This document shows positions 54,912-64,000 of a DNA stretch of 64,000 nt, one piece after another (the stretch's first letter is position 1; each line of letters begins with the position of its first letter). The DNA is from Zhongshania aquatica (lineage in GTDB: Bacteria > Pseudomonadota > Gammaproteobacteria > Pseudomonadales > Spongiibacteraceae), in assembly GCF_027257955.1 (NCBI RefSeq), contig NZ_JANZNQ010000002.1, forward strand, positions 1 to 64,000, written 5' to 3'. Position numbers and translations under genes: made by a program. Under the pieces are notes generated by a model. It ran no database searches. It was not told the origin of the DNA and saw only the letters and a list, made by a program, of their open reading frames with translations.

Positions 54912-54945
54912 AAAAATAAGGGGAGCAATTGCTCCCCTTATTTTT
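54912..54945. terminator. Bidirectional terminator
   Basis: A perfect 17-bp inverted repeat, AAAAATAAGGGGAGCAA and its complement, with A/T runs at both ends. It lies between the convergent esterase and DUF1134 genes. Confidence 0.9.
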
Positions 54946-54962
54946 ACATTGTTGTAAGGAAA

Positions 54963-55553
54963 TCAAAACGGTATCCATGATTTCTTATCGCTGTAGTGTA
55001 CATAACCAACATTCGCGCCAGCACGCAAGCCAACTCCCGTTCTAATCGGCGCTAAGATCAGGTCGCCATTTTGCTGATAATTTACACCAACACCCGCTAC
55101 CACATAAAAGCTGCCATCTACGCCGGGAATGCGCTGCATAAGCTGCTCGATGTCATTTAGATGATAGACGAGGGTAAATACTTTAGAGGCATTTGCCCCC
55201 ATATCGAATCCGACAGACGGACCCTGCCAAAAGATCGGCAACACATCGCCGTTGTAGCGCTGCACTTCACCTTGGCCATAGCGAACACCGACACCCAGAG
55301 CCGCAGAAACCTCTTCCCCAGCAATAATTGCGTTGGGGCTTCCCTGCTCTTCAAATACTTTCTCAATGGCCTTGGCTAAACCCGCCGTTGTTTCACCAAA
55401 AAAGGAATCGGCTTTTGCTAGAACCTCCTCTTTAGTGAAGCCCTCACTAGCTTCAGACTTGGCTGCAACGTCGGCGGCAAATACCGGCGCAGCCAAACTT
55501 AAAACAAACACCAATGACGTGCACATCAGATAGTGGATACGATTACTCTTCAT
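54963..55553 (-). CDS. DUF1134-family exported protein
   Basis: A 196-residue protein with a signal peptide (TSLVFVLSLAAPVFA-AD). The body matches the DUF1134/YSC84-like family: DSFFGETTAGLAKAIEKVFE, then GVGVRYGQGEVQRY, QGPSVGFDMGANASKVFTLV and VAGVGVNYQQNGDLILAPIR. Function is unknown to me; related YSC84 domains bind lipid. ATG 55553 has GGAGA 7 bases upstream and is preferred over ATG 55565. Confidence 0.85.
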   Translation of the reverse strand: MKSNRIHYLMCTSLVFVLSLAAPVFAADVAAKSEASEGFTKEEVLAKADSFFGETTAGLAKAIEKVFEEQGSPNAIIAGEEVSAALGVGVRYGQGEVQRYNGDVLPIFWQGPSVGFDMGANASKVFTLVYHLNDIEQLMQRIPGVDGSFYVVAGVGVNYQQNGDLILAPIRTGVGLRAGANVGYVHYSDKKSWIPF

Positions 55554-55601
55554 ATTTTTCTCCATGTAGTATGTAGACTATTCTCTTTCTTATGGTAAAA
55601 A

Positions 55602-56201
55602 TTACTGCGCAAGTTCTGGAAGTACTGCAAACACCTGCCGCAAATCACCACCACAACTCAGCAGTAAAATCTGTAATTTAAGAAGTGCAGCGACGCTTAT
55701 CGCGTCTGTTATTCTGCCATCCATCGCCATCGATATCGCTTCACCTACCGGCACACGACGCACCACAATATCTTCGGTTGGCTCTAAATCTGCCTCGCCT
55801 TGAATCAAATCCAGAGCCAAGAAAATCTCGCCGCGCTCATCTGTTACCGAGTTTGAGGTATGCAAATCCATTAACTTTGCCCAGCGCCCCGCAGTAAGTC
55901 CCGTTTCTTCTGCCAGCTCGCGGCTTGCAGTATTAAGCGGTGAACTACCGAGTGGACAACCACCTTCAGGTATCTCCCAGCTGCTTTCCTCTAACGGGTA
56001 GCGGTATTGTTTCACTAAATACGTAAATCCGTCATCGTCTAACGGAACAATGCCAACCGCGATACTCTGAAAGCAAACCTTACCATAAATTCCATCAGTG
56101 CCCGCCGGGGTCTTTACTTCATGATGCTCAACTCGCAACCACGGGTTTTCGTAGACTGTTTCACAGCTTAGCTGCTGCCAAGGACCAAGCACTTTGCTCA
56201 T
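55602..56201 (-). CDS. Nudix hydrolase (ADP-ribose pyrophosphatase-like)
   Basis: A 199-residue Nudix protein. The box begins GGCPLGSSPLNTASRELAEE and continues TGL, fitting GX5EX7REUXEEXGU except that the first E position reads as L/N in this spacing. The upstream VKQYRYPLEESSWEIPEG block is typical of ADP-ribose or nucleotide-sugar pyrophosphatases. It overlaps the uracil-glycosylase-family gene by 4 bases, making a two-gene nucleotide-sanitation/DNA-repair pair. Confidence 0.87.
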   Translation of the reverse strand: MSKVLGPWQQLSCETVYENPWLRVEHHEVKTPAGTDGIYGKVCFQSIAVGIVPLDDDGFTYLVKQYRYPLEESSWEIPEGGCPLGSSPLNTASRELAEETGLTAGRWAKLMDLHTSNSVTDERGEIFLALDLIQGEADLEPTEDIVVRRVPVGEAISMAMDGRITDAISVAALLKLQILLLSCGGDLRQVFAVLPELAQ

Positions 56202-56779
56202 AGATTATCCATAATGGGTTTTACACGCTGCCGAAGCTTAGGTATCACATCGGTATCAAACCAAGGGTTACGTCGTAACCACATTTGATTTCGCGGTGAA
56301 GGATGAGGTAAAGGGAAAAACCGACTGTCACCGGGATGCTTTTCTACCCTTTCAGTGAGGGTTTTGTATGTATCAGTTAAATAATAATTTTGCGCATACT
56401 GGCCGATGAGTAAAATCAGCTCAATTGACGGCATATGCGCCAACAAGCGCTCATGCCACAAGGGCGCGCACTCTTTGCGGGGAGGTAAATCGCCAGATTG
56501 ACCTTTGCCGGGATAACAAAACCCCATAGGCATAATAGCTAGACGTTTATCGTTATAAAATTGATCTCGATCGATGGCTAACCACTGCCGCAATCGATCA
56601 CCAGAGGGGTCATTCCACGGAATTCCACTTTCGTGGACGCGAGTACCGGGCGCTTGACCAACAATGAGTATTCGCGCTGCGGTATCTGCCACGACCACCG
56701 GGCGCGGCCCCAAAGGTAATACCGCACTGCAATATTGGCAATCACGAATGGTGCTGAGTAATGACGGCAAGGTTTCCAT
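56198..56779 (-). CDS. Uracil-DNA glycosylase-family protein
   Basis: A 193-residue member of the UDG-like superfamily: VGQAPGTRVHESGIPWNDPS (active-site loop) and PLPHPSPRNQMWLRRNPWF (DNA-binding loop). The ILLIGQYAQNYYL strand fits the fold. Substrate range is uncertain. I chose ATG 56779 (METLPSLLSTIRDCQYC), which fits the family opening; an upstream in-frame ATG at 56824 is possible. Confidence 0.85.
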   Translation of the reverse strand: METLPSLLSTIRDCQYCSAVLPLGPRPVVVADTAARILIVGQAPGTRVHESGIPWNDPSGDRLRQWLAIDRDQFYNDKRLAIMPMGFCYPGKGQSGDLPPRKECAPLWHERLLAHMPSIELILLIGQYAQNYYLTDTYKTLTERVEKHPGDSRFFPLPHPSPRNQMWLRRNPWFDTDVIPKLRQRVKPIMDNL

Positions 56780-56844
56780 GCCGGTATTGTGCGCCGCTAC
56801 AATTGCCAGCGGCAAGTAAATCACAAACTATACGAGGCAAATAC

Positions 56845-57936
56845 TCAGTTGATAGTGTCACCATCAATACCAAGAGCCCTTAATGTTTCTGATGACAAGC
56901 GCCCTGTCGCCAGTCCTTTTTTCTTTTGAAAGTCATGAATAGCAGCCAAGGTGTGCTTACCTAAAATGCCATCTATACCACCGGTGCCGTAGTCTAATTT
57001 ACGCAGTGCTCGCTGAACGCGATAAACCAATTCCTTAGTGATTTCCCGTTCACACGGCACCATCCGCCAATCGAGTCGTGCGTCGGCCACTTTTTCTCGA
57101 TAACTGTATTCTTTATATACTGGGGCAATTTGATGAACAAGTTCGCGCTCTGGCTCTAAGACCCGCTGCGCCTTCACCGTTTTATACGTGGCTGGAATTC
57201 GCTCCTCGATAGTATGCTCTGGCACGTCTACCACTTTTTTGCGCAGCGTTTCATATACCGCAGGTTCAACTACCTTTCGGTATTTGGCTGGTTCAACCAG
57301 TACCTGCTTTTTAATTTGACGGTAGCGAGCGGGTATCCGCTCCTGATGAACGATCTCGCCACTTTCCTCATCAATTTTTTCTATATCTCCCCGCCCCGGC
57401 CGCCATACCCACTCCTCCGGGGTATCAATCACTTCCTCAACCACCGTATCAAAACGAGCCGCGCTGACTAATTCCTGACGACTACGGGCGGGTAACACCT
57501 GCGTTCGCTCTTCCTTCCACTTATACGTTGCAGGCACAAGCTTGAGACGCACATGCTCTTCGCTGACGAGCACCTGCTCATCAAACCACTCCAACTTTGC
57601 GGGTAACGTTTCTCGGCGCTCACTCGCCTCTTTAACTATCCGCCGTTCAACTCGATCGACGTAGTTTGGCGGCACCAGAAGCTTGGCATAGCATCGGCCT
57701 GTTTCCGCATCTGGGGGCATGGAGGGTAAGACATCGCTGCTATCTAGACTCGGCGAGCGTGCCTTCATTTTCTCAATTTCGATCAACGCGTCAGCCAGCG
57801 CGACCTCCAAAGAGGAAATACGCTCCTCTTTAGGACTGGGTTCCGGAGCAAGTTGGCCGCTCGCCGGCGGCGTAGACATACAGGCGGTAACGCTCAGCAT
57901 CCCAAACATTGCTGCTATACCGACGGAAAAGCGAGT
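56845..57936 (-). CDS. Repeat-rich lipoprotein with C-terminal peptidoglycan-binding domain
   Basis: A protein of about 363 residues from MTRFSVGIAAMFGMLSVTAC, whose lipobox (VTAC) points to lipid anchoring. A helical segment is followed by about five loose repeats of the form LVPxxYxxxxxxVLVxP (LVPPNYVDRVER, LVPATYKWKEER, RIPARYRQIKKQVLVEP, RIPATYKTVKAQ, QIAPVYKEYSYR). The C-terminus is a PG_binding_1 domain (RALRKLDYGTGGIDGILGKH, then AIHDFQKKKGL). It may tether the outer membrane to the wall. Longer starts at 58023 or elsewhere exist. I do not know a characterised homologue. Confidence 0.75.
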   Translation of the reverse strand, partial: TRFSVGIAAMFGMLSVTACMSTPPASGQLAPEPSPKEERISSLEVALADALIEIEKMKARSPSLDSSDVLPSMPPDAETGRCYAKLLVPPNYVDRVERRIVKEASERRETLPAKLEWFDEQVLVSEEHVRLKLVPATYKWKEERTQVLPARSRQELVSAARFDTVVEEVIDTPEEWVWRPGRGDIEKIDEESGEIVHQERIPARYRQIKKQVLVEPAKYRKVVEPAVYETLRKKVVDVPEHTIEERIPATYKTVKAQRVLEPERELVHQIAPVYKEYSYREKVADARLDWRMVPCEREITKELVYRVQRALRKLDYGTGGIDGILGKHTLAAIHDFQKKKGLATGRLSSETLRALGIDGDTIN

Positions 57937-58249
57937 CATTACCAAAAACAAGCCTCGACGCCCAGTCATCTGCCTACCAAATACCACCGCCAACCTCTTA
58001 ATCATGATGTTAGAGGACATCATCTTATACCGGTGAGACTAAGCTTATCGAGAGGGTAAACGCCCTTAATTCCATTATTTTCAAGGACTAAGGTACACAG
58101 AAATACTTTGTGTGTTACTGAACTAGACCAACTGTCAACGATCAATAAAATATTAGAAATTATTTTGCCTAATTACGCTGATGAATACACAAATTTGCGT
58201 CATGAATATGAGGGTATATGACGACAATTTCTGGATTGATCGCGGAAAA

Positions 58250-58279
58250 TTGCCAAGGAAAAAAAAGCCCCAATATGAT
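58250..58279 (+). promoter_or_regulatory. Candidate gcvP promoter
   Basis: TTGCCA (58250-58255) and TATGAT (58274-58279) with an 18-base spacer, 42 bases before the gcvP ATG. A good sigma-70 match judged by eye. The remaining 58024-58249 stretch is AT-rich with no other feature I can support. Confidence 0.5.
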
Positions 58280-58321
58280 TTAATGGCGGCCGCATCCCCG
58301 TCGACGTAGGCAAATCAAAGC

Positions 58322-61198
58322 ATGACCAAAAATCTTACCGCGCTATCGCAAAGTGACGACTTCTTAATCCGCCATATTGGTCCGAATGAAAGCCAAACTG
58401 CGGCTATGTTACATACTGTTGGCGCGAGCTCTCTTGACGATCTTATCCGGCAAACTGTGCCTGCCTCCATTCTGCGCGGCGATATGCCACTACCACCACC
58501 ACAAAGTGAAACCGCTGCCCTCGCGCGCCTGCGCGCCATGGCAGAAAAGAACCAAGTTGCGCGCTCGTTTATTGGTGCTGGCTACTACGGCACCATCACG
58601 CCGCCGGTTATTCTACGCAACGTTTTAGAAAATCCCGGTTGGTACACGGCTTACACGCCTTACCAGCCAGAGATTGCACAGGGACGCCTAGAGGCCCTTC
58701 TTAATTTCCAGCAAATGGTAATTGACCTGACTGGCCTAGAGCTGGCGAATGCATCGCTGCTTGACGAGGCAACCGCCGCTGCCGAAGCGATGGCAATGTG
58801 TAAACGGTCCGCGCGTAAAAACAAAAGTAATGTGTTTTTTATTGATCATAGCTGCCACCCGCAAACCATGGCTGTTCTTAAAACGCGGGCGCTTCCATTG
58901 GGCCTAGAAATTATCATCGGCGATGCCGAAACGGAGCTAGCCAGCACGCCTTGCTTCGGTGTTTTGCTCCAATACCCGGCTACTGACGGCAACGTAAAAA
59001 ACCTGTCTGCCATTGCTAGCCAAGCAAAAAGCCAAGACACCATGACCGTCGTAGCGGCGGATATTATGAGCCTACTACTACTCACGCCACCCGGTGAACA
59101 AGGTGCAGATATCGTGGTCGGTAGCGCCCAACGCTTTGGCGTACCCATGGGCTTCGGCGGTCCCCACGCCGCATTCTTTGCAACCCGCGACAGCTTTAAG
59201 CGATCAATACCGGGCCGTATTATTGGCGTATCTATCGACAGCCGTGGCAACCGCGCACTGCGAATGGCAATGCAAACCCGCGAGCAACACATCCGCCGCG
59301 AAAAAGCGACGTCAAATATATGCACCTCGCAAGCACTGCTCGCCATTATGGCGGTGTTCTACGCCATCTATCACGGCCCCGACGGTCTAAAAACCATCGC
59401 TCAGCGCATTAACCGTATGACCGGCATTTTTGCCGCAGGCCTAGCGCAACTGGGGTACACCACCAATACTGAATTTTTCGATACGGTGTCGATAAAAACC
59501 GGTGACAATACTACCCGCATTGCAGACACTGCTGAAAACGCACTCCTGAATTTGCGCCGCGGCAGCGAACAGCTCAGTGTGAGCTTCGACGAAACAACTA
59601 CCGTTGACGATCTTGAAAAACTTTGGGCAGTCTTTGCCGCTGATAAACCGCTGCCATCTGTCAGCAAGCTCGATGAAGAACTAGCTGACATGCCCGGCAT
59701 TCCAGAAGATCTACGTCGCAAAAGTAGTTATCTTCGCCACCCCGTTTTTCACCAGCACCGCTCAGAAACGGAAATGCTGCGTTACATGAATAGACTTGAG
59801 CGCAAAGATATTGCTTTGAATCATTCCATGATTGCCCTCGGCTCCTGCACGATGAAGCTAAATGCTACCGCCGAGATGATACCAATCACGTGGCCTGAAT
59901 TCGGCAACATCCACCCCTTTGCACCGCGCAACCAAGTGACGGGTTATTTACAACTCGTTGACGAACTAGAACAGCAGTTAATGGCCTGTACTGGTTACGA
60001 CAAATTTTCAATGCAGCCGAATGCGGGCTCGCAGGGTGAATACGCTGGGCTGCTTGCCATCAAGCGCTACCATGAAAGCCGAGGTGACACTGCCCGCGAC
60101 ATCTGCTTAATTCCAAGTTCGGCCCACGGCACCAACCCTGCGTCTGCCGCCATGGCGGGAATGCGCGTTGTCATCGTTGGTTGCGATGAATTGGGCAATG
60201 TTGATATCGAAGATCTCCGCCAAAAGGCTGCGCGCCACGCAGATCAATTGTCTGCGTTGATGGTGACTTATCCGTCCACACACGGGGTTTTCGAGGAAGG
60301 CATTCGCGAAATTTGTGATATCACCCATCAATACGGCGGCCAAGTTTACGTTGACGGCGCCAACATGAATGCCTTGGTTGGTCTCGCAGCACCCGGTGAA
60401 TTCGGCGCAGACGTCTCACATCTTAATTTGCACAAAACCTTCTGTATTCCCCACGGCGGCGGTGGCCCCGGCATGGGCCCAATCGGGGTGAAAGCACATT
60501 TGGCCCCATTCTTACCTAACCACCCAGTATTTCCTGTGGAAGGTTTAGATGTAAGCAACGACACAGTTTCTGGCGCCACATATGGCAGCGCTGGGATATT
60601 GCCCATCTCATGGACCTACATTGCGCTTATGGGCGCTTCGGGTTTAAAGAAAGCCACCCAAGTTGCAATACTCAATGCCAACTACATCGCCACACGTCTG
60701 AACGAGCACTACCCGGTGTTGTATACCGGGCGGAACGGCCGGGTAGCGCACGAGTGCATCATCGATTTACGACCGCTCAAAGAAAGCACTGGCATCAGCG
60801 AGGAAGATATCGCCAAGCGACTCATGGACTACGGATTCCATGCACCCACGATGTCCTTCCCGGTTCCGGGCACCCTGATGATTGAGCCGACTGAGAGCGA
60901 ATCGAAAATGGAGATCGATCGTTTCTGCGAGGCCATGATTCACATACGCAGAGAGGCTGGCCGAGTTGAAAGCGGGCAACTACCTGCGGACGACAACCCA
61001 CTAGTCAACGCGCCCCACACCCTCGCTGACATAATTGCCGACTGGGACCGCCCCTACTCCAAAGAGGAAGCGGGATTTCCGGTCGCAAGTTTACGCGACA
61101 ATAAATACTGGCCCACCGTCAATCGTATTGACAATGTCTTTGGAGATCGCAATTTAATATGCTCCTGCCCTCCTATCGAGAGCTACGAGCAAGGCTAA
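58322..61198 (+). CDS. gcvP: Glycine dehydrogenase (decarboxylating), P protein
   Basis: A 958-residue glycine cleavage P protein in its long, single-chain form. The N-terminal half begins [20 protein letters not shown] and contains [20 protein letters not shown]. The C-terminal half has the PLP lysine at residue 705 in [20 protein letters not shown], plus [15 protein letters not shown] and [13 protein letters not shown]. It decarboxylates glycine and passes the aminomethyl group to GcvH. gcvT and gcvH are not next to it here, so they must be elsewhere. Confidence 0.96.
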   Translation: MTKNLTALSQSDDFLIRHIGPNESQTAAMLHTVGASSLDDLIRQTVPASILRGDMPLPPPQSETAALARLRAMAEKNQVARSFIGAGYYGTITPPVILRNVLENPGWYTAYTPYQPEIAQGRLEALLNFQQMVIDLTGLELANASLLDEATAAAEAMAMCKRSARKNKSNVFFIDHSCHPQTMAVLKTRALPLGLEIIIGDAETELASTPCFGVLLQYPATDGNVKNLSAIASQAKSQDTMTVVAADIMSLLLLTPPGEQGADIVVGSAQRFGVPMGFGGPHAAFFATRDSFKRSIPGRIIGVSIDSRGNRALRMAMQTREQHIRREKATSNICTSQALLAIMAVFYAIYHGPDGLKTIAQRINRMTGIFAAGLAQLGYTTNTEFFDTVSIKTGDNTTRIADTAENALLNLRRGSEQLSVSFDETTTVDDLEKLWAVFAADKPLPSVSKLDEELADMPGIPEDLRRKSSYLRHPVFHQHRSETEMLRYMNRLERKDIALNHSMIALGSCTMKLNATAEMIPITWPEFGNIHPFAPRNQVTGYLQLVDELEQQLMACTGYDKFSMQPNAGSQGEYAGLLAIKRYHESRGDTARDICLIPSSAHGTNPASAAMAGMRVVIVGCDELGNVDIEDLRQKAARHADQLSALMVTYPSTHGVFEEGIREICDITHQYGGQVYVDGANMNALVGLAAPGEFGADVSHLNLHKTFCIPHGGGGPGMGPIGVKAHLAPFLPNHPVFPVEGLDVSNDTVSGATYGSAGILPISWTYIALMGASGLKKATQVAILNANYIATRLNEHYPVLYTGRNGRVAHECIIDLRPLKESTGISEEDIAKRLMDYGFHAPTMSFPVPGTLMIEPTESESKMEIDRFCEAMIHIRREAGRVESGQLPADDNPLVNAPHTLADIIADWDRPYSKEEAGFPVASLRDNKYWPTVNRIDNVFGDRNLICSCPPIESYEQG

Positions 61199-61204
61199 AA
61201 CATA

Positions 61205-61220
61205 GCCCCCGAAAGGGGGC
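61205..61220. terminator. Hairpin after gcvP
   Basis: GCCCCC-GAAA-GGGGGC is a perfect 6-bp stem with a GNRA tetraloop, 6 bases after the gcvP stop. No U-tract follows (AAAACTTG), so it may stabilise the transcript end rather than terminate it. Confidence 0.5.
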
Positions 61221-61436
61221 AAAACTTGTCTTATACGCTGATTTCAAATAATTTTTTCGAGGCAATACCCTTTTTTCATACCCACTTCACAGAATTCTAA
61301 ACAATTTTCGCTCTAACATGGATGCTTAGACGCAGATAGTGTTGTTTTTACGTATAACATCCGTGAAACTACGTACACTAAAAATTCCATTTTTCGCTTG
61401 ACTGTATTTCGGCTTGTCTCTCCGGGAGGGGAATAA

Positions 61437-64000
61437 ATGAAAACGAATATCTTAGCCTTATCGTTGGCACTAACAACGAGCTTACTCGTTGCTTGCGGCG
61501 GTGGTGGTGACGCACGCAGCCCAGACCGCCCAAACCCCGGATTAGATCCTAGTTCACTTCGAATTGACTTCCCACTTGGAAATCAATTAGCAGGCACAGG
61601 TACCAATAGCATTCCCGCAAGAATGCTAGCTCTTCAGACTGACGGTGTGGAGTCTAATCTCGGGCCTGAGTTAAACGTGACTAGAAACACACAATGGTCT
61701 TTAGGTGGGAGCGTTGGTAACCCCGCCATTGTTGGTCTTGCAGACGAAGTAAGAGACGCAGGGCAACTACGCGACGTTCTAGACATACTAAGCAAAGTAA
61801 GACTTGCAAGTACCGATACTCTGAAAAACCTTACGCTAACTGGCAGATATAATTTCGAAGGTACGCCATACACAATCATCGAGCCTTTCACCATTGTTCC
61901 ACCCGTTGTTAGTGGACCAAAATACATCAGTGGGCAGACGGTTATCACCTTCAACCCGGCTGCAGCTGGCGCAACTCAAACTGCCAACTACCAACTTTTG
62001 CAGAATTTACAAGGACTACCTGGGGTAACCGAAAACTCGACTCTTAATGCGACATTCTGCTCGAGTAATAACAGTATTTTCGAATTTGGTATAACCCAAA
62101 CAAACAACGGCAATGCCGTTGCACCCGCCACTATTACCAATCCATTTACCGCCGACAGTCAATCTCAGATTCCCATTACCATTCGGGCAATCTCAAAAGG
62201 TGGCGATTGCAACGATAATACCGTTACTGAAATCGCATCATTAATCGTCAATCTTATACCCGCGACTGTCAGCACAGTCACTGCTTGCGTCGTAGCCAAC
62301 CCCGCGGCGGACGTATGCAGCGGCAACACAACTAACCAGAAATTCTTTAACGCCACCAAATACCTAAGCAGCTGCAAAGGCTTAGACAATACCACCGTCA
62401 AGTTACCTGCAGCACAACGCATACAATTGGTCGCTAGACTTACCTACACCAACCCATCGGTTCCGAACCAAACTGCATTCACCACGTATCAATGTTCTGA
62501 AGAAGACATCTTGGCTTGGTCTGCGACACCGACCGCAATTTTCTCTGAAGGCCCAGACGAGACAGACGGCGATGCATCACTAGTCAGTCAAGCACAATTC
62601 GCCACTCTTTCAGAGGCAAACCGTAAGAGTGCCGCGAAGGCAAGCTACACAGTGGGTGAAACAACTCTCACCGATACCTTAGACCTGCAGTTAGTCGATG
62701 CCGAAGTTAGTGCGGTGACAATTGTGCGCGCTGATGGCCTCATGCCGCCAAACAACACTGATACAATTTTCTTAAACGCGTTCAACGATGGTATCGACTA
62801 CATTGCTATGTGCACCTTTGTCGATTTAGATTCGTCGAATACTATTCGCTGCCCCGCTGGCCAAGTTAGTTGGTCAGTAGATAGACCAAGTGTCCTGTCT
62901 GTAAACCCAGCGAATGCGTCAAACACCACCACAGCGAGCCCAGTAAAAGACACCACAGGAACTGGCAACGTTGTTTTAACCGCAAAATACGTCGGCAGCC
63001 TTGGTAATAAATTCGCTACCCGCACCATCAATGCCGTTGATGACGACGTTGTCGAATTGCATCTTTACCAAGCCTCAAATGCTAACTCCCCGGATGACGT
63101 CACCATTGACGAGTTCTCTTGTGTAGGGCGTACTGATTTAGTCGGCACAGTTGCTGATGGCGAAAACTATATCCCTGGAGACCAGCGCTTCTATGTTTTC
63201 GCACTATTTGAAAGTGGCGAAAACGACATGAGCCCCGAATTTTTGGCCAACCCTAAGAAAGAGGGCTCTCCACTAGTAGACGTAACCGATCGTGAGCGGC
63301 TCATCTTCTCAGCACTTCCGGGCTACTGGTCTGGTAACGCCAATGCTTCACCTAGCTGCGTATCAAGCGCAGTCCCTGGCCTGCCGGGCGCAGATGAATT
63401 ACCTGGCCTAGATCAACTACCGGGCTTCGATCAACTACCTGGTTTTGATCAAATTCCGGGCCTACCTGAGACATCGAGCACACCTGCTGCTAGCTTCAGT
63501 GGCAACCCTGACGAAAAAGGCTACCTCAAATCTCGTGGCCTACTGCGTCTAAGCACTGTATGCGTACAGGCCTTTATAGACACCGATAACGACGGCTTTA
63601 CCGACGGCGACATTGTTACTGAAGAAGGCTCTACTGTTCTGATTTTACCAGCCGCTAACGATGACCTGTTGACCTTCTCTAACGAGCTATGTGAAACACT
63701 TGAACCAGTATTGACCTTAGGCGGAAACTTCCCAGGACTAGAAGGGCCCGGTATCGTACTTCCTCTGGTGTACACCTTAAGTACAATTGCTGACCCAATT
63801 CTCACAGCCTTAGCCACCAACGATGACGGCGGCGTAATTCCTGTTGAAGGACTCGTTGATGCACTAATCACAGGTAATTTCTCGGCAATCAATGAGAACT
63901 TCCCTGACAGCCCAATTGGTGGCTTAGGGCAAGTAACCAATGCGTTAGTTGGAGACGGCGCTCCATTAAGCCCTGTTATTCAAGTGCTTGATGCCTGCGC
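61437..64000 (+). CDS. Large secreted lipoprotein, N-terminal part (runs off right edge)
   Basis: Starts at ATG 61437 with GGGAGGGG 6 bases upstream and stays open for 854 codons to the window's end. A lipobox (LLVACGGGGDA) marks it as a lipoprotein of the 'CGGGG' kind common in marine Gammaproteobacteria. The body is threonine/asparagine-rich and beta-like, with paired cysteines and an Ig-like stretch (QVSWSVDRPSVLSVNPANAS). A tandem hexapeptide tract lies at 63388-63474. The later part, with TLATNDDGGVIPVEGLVDAL, is helical. No enzyme motif is seen. Surface or adhesin-like function is a guess. Confidence 0.8.
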   Translation, partial: MKTNILALSLALTTSLLVACGGGGDARSPDRPNPGLDPSSLRIDFPLGNQLAGTGTNSIPARMLALQTDGVESNLGPELNVTRNTQWSLGGSVGNPAIVGLADEVRDAGQLRDVLDILSKVRLASTDTLKNLTLTGRYNFEGTPYTIIEPFTIVPPVVSGPKYISGQTVITFNPAAAGATQTANYQLLQNLQGLPGVTENSTLNATFCSSNNSIFEFGITQTNNGNAVAPATITNPFTADSQSQIPITIRAISKGGDCNDNTVTEIASLIVNLIPATVSTVTACVVANPAADVCSGNTTNQKFFNATKYLSSCKGLDNTTVKLPAAQRIQLVARLTYTNPSVPNQTAFTTYQCSEEDILAWSATPTAIFSEGPDETDGDASLVSQAQFATLSEANRKSAAKASYTVGETTLTDTLDLQLVDAEVSAVTIVRADGLMPPNNTDTIFLNAFNDGIDYIAMCTFVDLDSSNTIRCPAGQVSWSVDRPSVLSVNPANASNTTTASPVKDTTGTGNVVLTAKYVGSLGNKFATRTINAVDDDVVELHLYQASNANSPDDVTIDEFSCVGRTDLVGTVADGENYIPGDQRFYVFALFESGENDMSPEFLANPKKEGSPLVDVTDRERLIFSALPGYWSGNANASPSCVSSAVPGLPGADELPGLDQLPGFDQLPGFDQIPGLPETSSTPAASFSGNPDEKGYLKSRGLLRLSTVCVQAFIDTDNDGFTDGDIVTEEGSTVLILPAANDDLLTFSNELCETLEPVLTLGGNFPGLEGPGIVLPLVYTLSTIADPILTALATNDDGGVIPVEGLVDALITGNFSAINENFPDSPIGGLGQVTNALVGDGAPLSPVIQVLDAC
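63388..63474 (+). repeat. Tandem hexapeptide-coding repeat inside the lipoprotein
   Basis: Five successive 18-base units encode LPGADE, LPGLDQ, LPGFDQ, LPGFDQ and IPGLPE, preceded by VPGLPG. The codons vary between units, so the repeat is kept at protein level and is not a fresh slippage array. It may be a flexible proline-glycine linker between domains. Confidence 0.7.

Noticed and set aside
58024-58321. Glycine riboswitch before gcvP
   Set aside because: I could not find paired aptamer cores; the stretch is AT-rich and a plain sigma-70-like promoter fits. A covariance-model search would settle it.

Overview
The window looks like part of a gammaproteobacterial chromosome with moderate GC. 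The alaS-lysC-csrA-tRNA-Ser order, the 'CGGGG' secreted lipoprotein, the RND pump, GreB, Trm112-like, DUF1134 and DUF3080 genes fit a marine gammaproteobacterium of the Cellvibrionales/Spongiibacteraceae type. That lineage guess is inference from gene content only. Two defence-rich accessory blocks interrupt a housekeeping backbone.

Region 1 (1-10385) is a minus-strand CRISPR-Cas locus of subtype I-F2 (I-Fv): cas1, cas2-3, cas7fv, cas5fv and cas6f. There is no large-subunit (cas8) gene. A RhuM-family gene that has lost most of its Fic domain sits between cas1 and cas2-3, joined to both by overlapping stop/start codons. Upstream, on the same strand, are a WYL-domain regulator and a SWIM zinc-finger protein. 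Downstream of cas6f, where an array would be expected, are a 39-bp near-perfect palindrome, a ParD-like antitoxin gene and the end of an IS3-family element. No CRISPR array is visible in the window.

Region 2 (10386-25442) is mostly backbone: a periplasmic glutathione-peroxidase-like protein, a DUF3080 lipoprotein, PpnP, an RND efflux pair, an SLC13 dicarboxylate transporter and NAD-malic enzyme. It also holds an unusual peptide-modification cluster: an RLAN/RimK-type ATP-grasp ligase divergent from a 36-codon small ORF, a GNAT acetyltransferase fused to a C39-like peptidase, and a DUF1704 (MATCAP-like, QEGLA motif) metallopeptidase.

Region 3 (25443-47261) begins with decayed sequence (a possible porin relic and a broken ISL3-family transposase). 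It continues with a 20.3-kb integrative island flanked by a 66-bp direct repeat of the 3' part of tRNA-Ser(GCU). The left half is a satellite-like mobilisation/replication module (tyrosine integrase, HTH protein, Toprim primase, DUF3987 helicase-like protein, small ORFs). The right half is defence cargo: a DRT type 1 reverse transcriptase-nitrilase fusion followed by a NucS-like PDDEXK nuclease, then a five-gene Type I restriction-modification operon (hsdM, hsdS, FRG-domain gene, full-length RhuM-Fic gene, hsdR).

Region 4 (47262-64000) is backbone: csrA, lysC, alaS, a Trm112-like gene, an M23 peptidase, greB, an esterase, a DUF1134 protein, a Nudix hydrolase, a uracil-DNA-glycosylase-family protein, a repeat-rich lipoprotein with a peptidoglycan-binding domain, gcvP, and the first 854 codons of a large secreted lipoprotein that runs off the right edge.

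The best candidates for something new are: (i) the Fic-deleted RhuM protein wired into an I-F2 cas operon, with a full-length paralogue wired the same way into the Type I R-M operon; (ii) the DRT1-nuclease pair bracketed by a roughly 30-bp direct repeat; and (iii) the ligase/acetyltransferase-peptidase/metallopeptidase cluster with its 36-residue candidate substrate peptide.
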